The notes under the pieces are model-generated. The model was not told the origin of the DNA. It saw only the letters and a list, made by a program, of their open reading frames with translations, and did not search any database. A stretch of DNA of 64,000 bases from Podocnemis expansa. Lineage: Eukaryota > Chordata > Testudines > Podocnemididae. The stretch is taken from positions 6,618,108 to 6,682,107 of the forward strand of contig ML682024.1 of assembly GCA_007922195.1 (NCBI GenBank), read 5' to 3'. How positions within the stretch are numbered: the stretch's first letter is position 1; each line of letters starts with the position of its first letter. The position numbers and the translations under genes were made by a program. Below are positions 23,801 through 35,800 of this stretch, piece after piece.

Positions 23801-26800
23801 GGGGGTGGCTGGTGCCAGCAGGGGAGAGGGGGGCTACTCACATGTACTGTGAGACGGGGGCGTTGGAAATGGGCGGGGCCGAGAGGCGCAGGCTGGAGCG
23901 GGACAGGGGGCTACGTGCCTGGGGTGTGAAGGGGTCGTCATCCTCCGCATCCTCGTATGCTGCGTCCCTGCCGGCCGGAGAGGGGTTGATGGAGGTGGGA
24001 CTGGTTGATGATGTCCCCCCCACAACTTGTCCTTGCCCCAGAAGCTCCTTCCACAGCCATAAATAGCTCCACCCCCAGCCCAGATGTCCCACCCTTGCCT
24101 CCCAGACACACTGCCTGCTGCCCCACCCAGACACAACCAACCCTGCCCCCACCAGATGCTCTGCGATGACTGCCCCTCACCACCCCTGGATGCCCCACCC
24201 CTGATGCCATTGGTCCTGTGCCCCCACACGTGACACCCATCCCACTGCACCCCCCACCAATATGCCCTGCCCCCCACCACGTCTGACCCCACTCACCCAG
24301 GCACTGCACCCTTACCACATCCAACCCCACGCACCCACACTGTAAAATGCTCCACCCACCCCCATCCCCAGCTCCTCCCCACCATCTGCTGCCCCTACTC
24401 CATTGCCCCAAATCCCCTCCCATTCCTGGCTCCATTCACCTGCTGCGGAACCTCTCCCATGCGCGGGGCAGGCTGCAGACTGCCGTGGTGAAGGCAAGGG
24501 CTGAGAGGAGGGAGAAAAGCTCCAGGAAGAGCAGCCCTTCCATGCCATCATAGCAGAGCCCCTTCAGGGCATCCACGTAGTCCTGGGGGAGAGACGGCAT
24601 CATCAGGCCGCCAGGGGGTGTGGAGCCTGGGGGGATCCCTCCCAGAAGCGGGCCCAGCAGAGGGCCACCCCCTGGAGCGGGGAGGATCTGGTACCTTGTG
24701 AAGTCCCCTGCAGTTGAGCAGTGCGACCAGCTGATGAAAATTGCTCTCCGTGGTGTTCAGGATGCCCTGCATAGAGACCAGGTTCCTCTGGGAGAGAAAG
24801 AGAGGAATGCATCCTGACTCCCAGCCCAGCCCCTACTCTAACCACCAGACCCCCTGCCCTCCAAGAGCTGGGGAGAGAACTCAGGAAAGAACCCAGGAGT
24901 CCTGGCTCCCAGCTGCCACCCCCCTCAGCTCTAACCACTAGCCTTCACCGACCTCTGCTGCAGGGAACTGTGGGATCGCTTCTCTCTCCAGGCCGTACAG
25001 CTGGGAGTGGATGCTGGAGAGCGCTCGTTGCGACGTAGTCAGCCTCTGCAGGGGGGGCAAGAGTGGGATTGGGAGGTGCAGTTGGCATTGGAGTGGAGGA
25101 TCCCCAGGGCCCTGGGAGCTGCTAATCAGGAACAAACTAGCTGCAGGGCAGCCTCTGTTGCCCCTTAGTGGTGGGTTTGGGTATCAGAGTAAGAATTCCT
25201 CTTTAGCTCCCTCCCCCAGTGCCCCTTGCTCCCAATCCACAGCCCTCTGCTAGCCTAACCCTGCCCCTCCCTCTCCACGCTCAGCCCCAGGTTGCATGCG
25301 TTAATTCAGGAGCTCAGAATCACAGCCCAGTCCTTCTGCTAGTGGTACTGGCAAGCCCCCTCCCCACCATGGACAGGGCTGAGCCCCAGCCAACTTGATT
25401 CATGGGTGAGTGATTGGGGTCTCACCTGTTGGAAGGGGTTTGGGACGTCTTGACTGCAGGTGAGATAGTACTGGAGGATTTCTGCCGGGGGTGGGAAGGA
25501 AGAGGTTAATAACGTACCCCTCTTGCCTGCCGTCCCACCCAGACCAGACCCACAGGCCTACCTAGCCTTGTGTCCTGCTTCCAGTTCCTACCTGGGCTGA
25601 GCTCGGTCTTGGACTGGGTCATGTTCAGGACGTAGCCATCTGGATCAGAGCAGAAATCGCTGAGTCCCTGGTAGATGGGGAGGGGGGAATGCCTTATTGT
25701 TATTGCTCCACTGCCAGGGGTGGAGCTAAGAGACATGGCTGGGCAAGCTCTGCCAGTGCCCTTCACTCCCAACCTGCAACCCCAGGTGGCAGCCATCTCC
25801 CAGAAAGGAGGGGGTTGAGGCCCACTGCCCTGCACTCACCACAGCTGCTGCCGTCTCCAGCCCCATGGAGCCCCAGCTCAGGATGAGAACAAGGAAACTC
25901 ATCACCGTCATTCTGGGGGGAGGGGAAGACACCAGAATCAGCACCTGAGAGAGGCCCCCATCAGCCCCTCAATCTATGGGGCAGAGAGAGCCGGCCTTTC
26001 AACCTCCCTCTCCTTCCAGAGCTTGGGAGAGAACCCAGGAGTCCTAGCTCCCAGCCCTCCCCCTAACTACTACACTACATTGGCCTTTTATCCCAGCCAC
26101 CCAGCTCCACCCCCAGGATAGAGGCTGTGATGAAGGATGGGGTGGGAAGGTGGGACCATGAGGAGCTGCGGTATGGTGAAGAGAAGATTGGGGGGGGGGG
26201 GGATCAGGGTCCCAGTGAACAAAGGTGCTCCCTGCCACTCCCCAGGGTTCCCCTGACTCACACAACCACCAGCCACTTCATCTGCTTCGCCAGCCCCAGC
26301 AAGGTGAAGAGACAAATGACCAAGTCCAGCAGCAGCAGTAGGATATAGGCCAGCCACCTGGCATGTGGGGAGAGATGTGTGAGCCCAACCACCTGAACTC
26401 CCACCCCACACCAGCCACATGGGGCAGGAAAGGCTGAGCCCAGCTCTCAGGATTCTAGCACTCCCATGATTCCTCCCCCCATCTCTCCCTGCTAGCTTGG
26501 TCTCACCTGTAGTCCTCCAGGAAGGCCAGGCTGTGGGCTAGCTGACTGGGGCTGCCCCCCAGACCCCCCCAGACAGGAAGGCCCCCCAGGGTCTGGGCCA
26601 CGGCCTCAGCCTGGCGGCGTGTGTTGCGCACAATGGCCACCAGTTCGGTGCGGGGGGCCAGCGCCTCCTCCAGCCGTGTCAGGTCCCCAGCTACAGCTCC
26701 TGACAGCAGTCCCAGAGTCTGCCACACCTGTGGGGAGAAGCATGGGTCACACGGCTGGTCACTGGGCCCGAGTCACCATCACACTTGTGCCCGACATGCA

Positions 26801-29800
26801 CCTCCCGTGTGTGTGCAGCTGTAATGCCCCCCACCCATGTGTGCTGAGCTGGGTGCACCATCATGCCCCACAAACAGGCATGGCCATACTCAGGCCTCCC
26901 CCCGTGTGTTCTACTGACAAGTCTCTGCTCACCTATGTGGGTCATCATCATACCACTACTATGTCTCCTCATGTGGGTTCCACTGGTCACGCTATCCCCA
27001 TGTGTATGTGCACCAGGCTGGGTTCACGCCAGCTCTCCTGCACACATGTGCACCAGTCAACACTTACCACCATTCTTCCCCACACATGGCTGCCAGACTA
27101 TGCCAATACCCCCTTCAAGCAGGACTTGTTGGGCCATGCCCCTGAAATGTGGGACAGTACGTCCCCTGCTCATGCATCGCATGCATGCATGCCATGGTAA
27201 TCCCTCCCACATGGCTGCATGTTGCCATGCACTCACTAACTCGCCTCCCCTGCCCATCAGCGCTCTGTCCCTGCACAGGTTGGGGAACACAGTGGGGCTC
27301 TCCACCAATGTGGCACAGGGTGAGGACTCTCTGGGAGGTTCCAAGGCTGTGGGCAACCGTGCCATGCAATATGTGACTGGTGTTGGGGATCAGCAGTGGC
27401 GTAGTGGGGGGGGGGGCGGGTCTCACCAGTATGTCAGTGGCCTGTAGTGTGAGGTTAGCGTTGAGCAGCGCGGCCGTGGCCTGCCCGACCCCATCGTTGG
27501 TCTCGCTGTTCCCATAGAAGCCAACACCAATCCCTGCACTGGGAGGTACCAAGGGGGGACGTCAGCATCTGGGGGAGAGTCCTGAATGCCCCCCACAACC
27601 TCTGCCCCATCCCACCAGAGCTCCAGCCCCCCCAGCGGGTCCCACTCCAGCTCCCAGGGGATACAAGTGGGGAAATGGGGGGGTCCCTATCGGCCCCCTG
27701 GGTCACATGATCCCCAGAGAGACAGGGTTGCTACTGGTGCAAGGAATGTGGGATGGGGGGAAGGGGCCAGAGACTGGGGGTGAGGGAGATGGATGAGGGA
27801 GACTGATGGATAAAGGCCATAAGGTTCTTAGCACCATGGTGAGGTGTGGGGGGCAATGGAGTGGGGAGCTGGGCTCATCCAACCTGCCAGCCCCACGTAC
27901 CTATGCCCACAGAGTATCCAGCTGTCTCTGTGCCCCCAACCGCCCAGAAACAGCTGGCTCCTGATAGCCAGACCCTCCCACTGTCCGCCCAGGCAAGATG
28001 CTGACGGGTTAATTACAGACCAGTGGAAACCCGAGTCTCTCGGGAAGCAGCTGCTGAGACCCCCCCTCATACCACCCATAACCCTCTCCCCTTGTAGCCC
28101 TAGCCCCCACCCCCTGTACCCCTCAGTGCCCAATCCACCTCAAACCCCTCTGTTCTCCCATCCCTTTGTTCCTTTCCATCCCTCCCCATGCCCCACATCC
28201 CTGTCTGCCCTTGTGCTCCCAGGTCCCCATCTTATACCCTCCCAGCTCCCCCTTCAACTTCTTCTTCCACCTGCCCACTCCCTCAACCATTCGTCCCTCT
28301 CTACTGCTCTCCCCCATTCCAGTCCTCTACAACTGAGGCCAGCTCACTCCCCAAATCCCACTGCCATGGCAACCGTCCTCTCCTCTGAAGGAGGCAATCC
28401 CATTGTCACGCTAATGAGGCCCCTTCTTCGAAGAACAGGAGCAATGAGAGGGCAATTGAGGGGAGCTGTCTGCCAGTTTCTTTCCCCATCACTGAGCCAG
28501 GCTGGCTAGCTGGGATGGGAGCAGGGAGTCCTTGTTCCTAGGAGAGAACCCAGGAGTCCTGGCTCCCCGCCCCCCACGTCTCTAACCACTAGATCCCACT
28601 CCCTTCCCCGAGCTGGCTGGGCCAAGGACCCTGGCATAACAACCTGGCCAGGAACTCTGTGGTTTGGCTCCTCTCTGGCTGCTGTGGACAGGACTGGCCC
28701 AACCATATAGGTGAACCAGGCTCCAGATTAAAAAAAAGTGAATTTTTTTCTCTGTTTAAAAAAACTATATTAATATGTTATCTCTTATAACATGTGGAGA
28801 GGTGCCAAAGTCATAGTTCACCTAGGGCACCAAAGCCTTTGGGCCAGCCCTGGCTGTGGATGTGCCCAGGGGGGTTGGGGAGCCCCTGCCACCCTTCCCA
28901 CCCTCTCCCTAGCCAGTCCTTGGCACACAGAGGGCCCCACTGTCAGTTCTCTGAATGGCCCCAGGCTAGGCTTTCAATGATGCCCTGCTCCCCCAGCCCG
29001 CCTGGTTCTCAGCGGGGCTGTGAGTGACCCCAAGAGACCCCAGCAAGGGGAGGGGGTAGGCAAGGGGAGCAGGACGACATGGGAGGTCACCCCCTGCTGG
29101 GATGTGGATGTGGGAGAAGGACCCATCAATCCCGGCTTGGTGAATGGAGAGTGCAATGAAATTAACCCCAGAAAGGGGAGTGGGAGCCTGAACTCTTGGG
29201 TTCTCTCCACAACTCTGGTGCAGGGAAAGGGGAACTGCAGTTTTTAACCCATGAACTTGGCCTTCTGCTCAATGCTGGGGGCTGGGGTGGGCAGGGTTGT
29301 TTTGAAGTTTTCCTTTTCCCCCTGTGTGGCAGCAAAGTTGGGGGAGGGGAGAGGGGTTTGATGAGGATGGGGGGGCAGATTACGAAGGGGGGGGTGGGCA
29401 GACAAAAGAGACAAAGGCGCCTGGGGACTCAGGCGGGGGCTGGGACCAGAGAGAAAAGGGACATGGCTTCTCACTGTGCCAGGGGAACAAGGCGTTCTTT
29501 GTGGGGACTGGTGGGGATGGGGGGGGAGGGCATGGACAGCCACTGCCAGTAAAGCTGGGACAATGGGGAGCCTGGCGGGCCCAGAGAGGCGGCTGCTGGG
29601 GGGTGGAGACAGATAATGAGAAGCAGGGTGGAGGAGGATGGGGCAGAGTGTGGGGAGGACAGATACTAACCCTGACAGCTCCTCATTTCCAGTTTTTGTT
29701 TAGAGGGCAAGGAATGAGACAAGGGGCCTTTCCCCTCTAGGAGCTGCTGGTGCTGATTCAGCCTCAGACTGGAACCACCCATGAATCAAGTTTGTGTGGA

Positions 29801-32800
29801 GTCTCAGCCTACATTCCCCAGCTCTCCTACCATGATCCCCTCAGCTCCCAGGGACACATGCGGGAGTGGGGCTCTGACCTCCAGTCCCATCTGTCACCCC
29901 ACCTCACCACCCCCAAGTCCCTACCAGCAAATGATGACAGCGGCCACACAGCTCCAGGTGATGCAGCAAAACCTCTGTGTCTTGGACTCTTCCTCGTCTT
30001 CCAGGCTGCAGCAGCAGAACCGGATCAGGTAGACACAGATCAGAACCAGGCTGATGGCCAGGCAGAGCCCGGCGGCACTGGCCAGGAGCAGAAGGGCCTG
30101 GGGGACAGATGGACAGATCAGCCTATAAACAGGTTTCCCCAACCTGAAAGGGGAGTGGGGTCTAGTGATTAGAGCAGGGACTCCTGGGTTCTCTCCCCAG
30201 CTCTGGGAAAGGAGTATGGACTAGTGGTTAGAATAGGGCTGGGTGCCAGGCTGGAAACCAGGACTCCTGGGTTCTATTCTGTATTCCTGGATCAGAGGCA
30301 TGGCTGGGGAACCCTGTGCTGTGGCTATTCATGCATCCCCCCCCAACCCATAGGGGTGAATGCAGGTTTGGCCGGACTGCTCAGCCCAGCCCCTCCCCCT
30401 CAGCAAGCACATTCAAGGCCTAGCAGATTACAGCAGCTCAGTTTGCTCTGGGCTTAGACAGTGAAACCTCCCCCTCTGAATCCATGTGGGCCGCGCTCCC
30501 CCCACAGCAGCTGGCAGAGTGCGGGGGCGGGGGGGCAGGGCAGGCGGGGGCGGATAGGGTGCTGACAGACGTTTCCTAGCCTGCCTCTGTCAGAAAGATT
30601 TGCTAGTCAGAGAAAGGCAACTCATAATGTGCCTGTCTCTCTGTCCATCCCTCTCCTCGCCACACCCTATATCCATCTGTCTGTCCATCCATCCTCTGTG
30701 CCTATCTGCCTATCCAAGGGTGCATGGGAGTGGATGTATGGATGGACAGAGGAGTAGGAGTGGGATGGTGGACAGACAGACAGAGGAGAGGGTATGCGGA
30801 TGCAGAGGCAATCCAGGGTCTTTAGCTTCAGCCTAGCAGCCACTGGGAGGCAGATAGGGGGCCCCATGGCAGAGATTGGTAGCAGGGGACAGGGAGAGGG
30901 CAGACAGGAATGCTGTGGCACTATGACCTGCTCCCAGCCGGTGGTGGGGAATTTGGGAGACCAGCTGGGACTTAGAGCCGGTGATCTGCCCCTGCCATTA
31001 AATCTCCCCAGGATGATAAGAACAGAACCCAGCCTGGGATCCCTTCACACCCCGCTGCTGGGAGCCATCAGACCCCGGCCGGCCTGGGATCCCCCTGCCC
31101 CCATCAGACCCACGGGGTAAGCCAAGCCTGAGTTCAAGTCCAAAATGACCCACTGTGACTGTCTCTACACAATGGGGACATCCCTAGTGCACAGGGAGAG
31201 GTGCATGAAAGGGGGCAGAGGCAGCTGGGCCAGTGGGGCTGGATGGCTACAGGGAGGGGATGGAGAAATACAAGGGGAGGACGGGAGGGCGGACAGGCAG
31301 CTATACCGTGTATCTCTGGAGGCAGAAGCATTGCCTCGGCCTCGCTGGGGGGCCCCTGGTGACCTAGATAACAGCGAATCCAGAGCTTGGCTCATTATTC
31401 TTGCTGCCAAGGGAATCACTAGGAAATCTGGCTCCCGCCCCCCAGTCCAGCCCACTCCCTGCAGGGAGCCTGGCTGCTCTAGGGTCCTCAGGTGACCTCC
31501 AGTCTCTTCCCCCACATGTAATTCATCCAAAGTGAATTGGCCTCTGGTGAGAATCAGTTCCAGGATCTATCTGGAATTGAAGCCATGGTTATGGGGACCT
31601 GCTCAGCCATCGGCTAGTGCAATGGGCTTTGATTTCTGGCATATCTCTGGGCAAGGCAACCCCTTGCAGTACATCCCACCAGCAGCTGGCCCTGGCAGCA
31701 GCCGCTGGCTCAAAGCTTACCCTGCCACCCCTTCTCTCTGGTCATGTACAGCACTTGTCTGGTCCATTCGGTGGCCTCTCTCTAGGCAGTGAGTTTACCA
31801 GAGCTCAGTCCAGTTCCTAGCAGCATGGACACCATCACATACTGGCTACAGCTGAGTCTGGGATCCTCCCTCCACACCTGACACGCCCAGCAGGGAACAC
31901 TGAATGCCCCCCACGCAACTACTGATTAGATGTTTCTGGGAGCTACAGACTGTGCCCCCATTATTAAAGGCCCCAATTCTGAGATCAGGCCCAGCCTCCT
32001 GCCAATCCCTGGGGAGGAGAAGGGCAGTGAATGGATTCCTCCTCACAGCTAATGGCCCAGCAGTAGAGGGGAAGAAGTATTAATGAAAAGGAAGGGCACT
32101 GTCTGCACCACTGCCTGGCTGGATGTGGATGGATGGAGGGGTGTGGACAGGAGTAGAGGAAGGAGGATGTGAGGGAGGGAGGGATAGACACAGGGGTATG
32201 GATAGATGGATGCATGGATGGATGGATGGGTGAACAGACAGAGGGATGCATGGGTATGAGTGGATGGATGGACGGACAAAGGGGTATGGATGGGGCCAAA
32301 GGAAGAGTGTGCGGAGGAGGGATGGACAGACACACAAGTGTGGGTGGATGGATGGACAGAGAGGATTTAAGATCAAAAACAAGTGGCCACCCATCCCATT
32401 ATATACTCAACTCCTCATGCACTTTAATCTCCAGCTAATTTGCATTTTGTTTTTTCCTTTTAAAATGCAGCACTTCTAACATTTGCATCTCATAATCCCC
32501 CACACAGGATTGGGGGCGGCAGGCGGGATTTGGCCTTAATCTGCCCAGGGATAGCTCTGTGCCTGGCATGATTTGGCAGTCACCACTCCCTGAAAAGCAA
32601 TGGGGCCAGATCTCCAGCAGGGGTGTACAGTGTGTGTCAATCAGCTGTCAGAGTCATCAGAGCCAGATGCCCATCTGTGGTAGTGTGGGGGGAGAAAAGT
32701 CAATCAAGTCAAGAGGTGATGATCTAGGCCTGGGCAAACTGACCCAACCAGCCCTTAGGAATCACCATCCTCCTGGGCTGGAAGGAACATGTTAATTTGC

Positions 32801-35800
32801 AAATGCTGCCACATACACAACACCAACAGAAATGTTGGGGGTCGGTCGGGCAGAGTCCTCTTTGTTTGTTATGTTGAGCCAGGGTAGCATTCTCACCAAT
32901 AGGGGCAATTAAGATGGAGTCCACCACTCCTTTGGTAGCTTGTTCCCATGGCTGGTTCCTGCTCTGGTCAAAACTGGAGCCTTATTTCCATCTTGAAGAT
33001 GTCAGCCTTTAATTTCTAGCCATTGGTGGTGGTTCTGCCTTCTGCTGCTAGGTCATAGAACCTTTGGCAGTTGATCTTTCCTTCTAGGGAAGCTATTTGT
33101 CTTAGAATGAAATTCAGTAAAGACAAGTGCAAAGCTCTCCATTTAGGAAAAAACAATCCATTGCACAATGCACAAAATGCACAATGACTGCCTAGGAAGG
33201 AACACTGGGGACAGGGATATGGGGGTCATAGAGGATCACAAGCTAAATATGAGTCAACAGTGTAAAACTGGTGCCCAAAAAAACCAAACAAACACCATTC
33301 TGGAATATATTAACAGGAGTATTTAAGTAAGACACAAGGGGTATGTCTACACTTGCAAGTTAGTTCGAATTAAGGAGGCTAAATTCAAACTAACTTATTA
33401 CCTGTCTACACTAGGCTTTCATTAGTTCGAATTAAGGAAGTCCTTAATTCGAACTAATGAAAGTTTAGTTTGAATTAGTAAGACCTGCCGGTTAGTTTGA
33501 ACTAAATCCTTAGTTCAAACTAAGGACGGTGTAGACTAGGATTAACTCTCTGTTCGAATTTAATAAATTTGAATTAAAGACAGTTAGTTTGAATTAACAA
33601 AGTGGACTAATTCTACTTGACATTAAGTCAAATTAGTCCACTATTAGTCTGAATTAACAAATTCGAACTAACTTTTCCTAGTGTAGACATAACCAAGAGC
33701 TAATTCTTCCACTCTACTCTGTCCTGATTAGGCCTCAGCTGGAGTATTGTGTCCAGTTCTGGGCACCTCATTTCAGGAAAGATGTGGACAAATTGGAGGA
33801 AGTCCAGGGAAGAACAGTGTGAATGATTAGAGGTCTGGAACACTTGATTTATGAGGGAAGATTGAAAGAGCTGGCTTTGTTTAGTCTGGAAAAGAGGAGA
33901 CTGAGAGGGGACATGATAACAGTTTTCAAGTACCTCAGAGGTTGTCATGAGGAGGAGGGAGAAAAATTGTTCCCCTTAACTGTCGATGATACGACAAGAA
34001 GCAGTGGGCTTAAATTACGGCAAGGGAGGTTTAGGTTGGACATTAGGAAAAAATTCATAACTGTCAGGGTGATTAACCATTGGAATACATTGCCTAGGCA
34101 GGTTGTGGAATCTCCATCATTGGAAATATTTATGAGTAGTTTAGACAATCACCTGTTGGGGATGGTTTAAGGTGGTATTTGGTCCTGCCATGACTGCAGG
34201 GGGCTGGACTCGATGACTTCTAATGGTCCGTTCCAGTTTCTTTGATACTATGAATTCAGGGTCATTATCTCTCTAACTGAGACTGTAATCTGAACACAGT
34301 TCTCCAGCAGAGCAAGGACTTCTTAATCCCAGTCCAGGGCTCTCCCCATTAGGCTATGCTGCTTGATGCCAGTGTAGTTTATTCCCTTTCGCAGACAGGA
34401 AAAGCTAGAGCAGTATAAGCAAACAGTACTTCTGTATTCACCCAAGGGGTGCCACTGCCTTAACTAGATGGGGAGAATCAAAGTGGAACAATGAGGGTAT
34501 GCAGACAAGTCTTTGAAGATGGGTCTTGATGACCCAAGATGAGAAGACATTTCAACTCAGTTGAGTTAATCTGATCGTACTTAAGAAACAGAAGAAAACC
34601 TACAGATCAGACGCTAAGGGATGAAGAGCCCACCTCATCCCTTAGTGAGTTGTTGTAATGGCTAATTATCTTCATTGGAACAGTTTGCACTGTTCATAGA
34701 TATTTCTAGTTCAGGCTGATTTAGCTTTAGCTTTTCTGAGACCTCATCTCCAGTTCTTGCCACCCATGGGCATGAACAAAGAGTCCAAACTGGACCACTT
34801 GCTTGGATGATCCACTGAACAGATGATCCATTTTACAAGAAGAGAGTCATAGATTTTGGTGTCTTTAGCTTCAAGTGGAGGAGGGGAGGGGATCAGGTTG
34901 CTTTCATGGGGCAAAGAACAGGGAAATGAAGACTTGAAACTGGAGGACAATGTTGGCTCAAGTGAAAATGAGACTGGCTAATCTGAGATAGGAAAAATGT
35001 TTCTAACCCTGGGAGAAGGGAGGTTCTGGAACAGCCTCAGTGGTTTGAAGACAGAGCTTGACACATTTGCTGAGGATGGCAGGGGACTGCACCTGTGACC
35101 ATCCAATCTTTCATCTTTTTAGATTTCTGGCTGAGAACAAGGTCACTCCCCTCTTCTGGGCCAAATCAAGTGAGTACCTCAAGTCTCTTTGCTTGTGTAC
35201 ATGAAGATACTATTCTGGAAGAAGGTCAAATGTGCTGTCACTCTTCCAGCACCAGATGTGGGGACACATTCCTATTACAATCTGAAGAGCCTGTATACTG
35301 CTTCAGCTTGATCAGATGCCCACCTGGTGGCATCTTGTTCCCACACTCAGAGTAAGTGTGTCTAATTGATAACCAGATTTGGGGCTGGAAGGTGTCATCC
35401 CTCCAGATTCCTCCGCAACCTTCGGGGGTTGTCTGGGCTCACCTCACTTCCTTAATTCCCTACCATCATCAGGAATCATTTGTTCATTCCTAAGGCACCT
35501 CCTCATGGCTGTTTCAGGAACAAGGGCAAGTCCACATGACAGGGTTGAGAGCTAAGTTGTGTCAATGCACAGCCCTTGCAGTGGTTGAATTGCTTTGGCA
35601 TGTTCACATGATATGCCCACCATGTGGGGGACATGCATTTGGCCCAGATAATTTAGAGGAAGGTCAAAGGACACTGCAGCTGAAGAGGTGAGAGAACTGG
35701 CATCCACGCAGTTTGCATCCTCATCTTGTAGCTATGAGTTTGCCTGAAACGTGAGGCTTAATTGCCCTGCTCGATCCTCATTAAAGGGAACTCCGGATAT

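Noticed and set aside
27844..28509. A 221-codon plus-strand frame
   Set aside because: It is antisense within TTYH1 intron 2, proline/serine-rich, with no recognisable domain.
32049..32394. Several Pro-Ser-Ile-His-rich minus-strand frames, and similar ones near 23.3-23.8 and 30.7 kb
   Set aside because: They are translations of GGAT/CCAT microsatellites.
33823..34170. A 115-codon frame ([20 protein letters not shown]...)
   Set aside because: It is a CR1 3' tail; similar frames recur in every copy of this repeat and do not represent a host gene.
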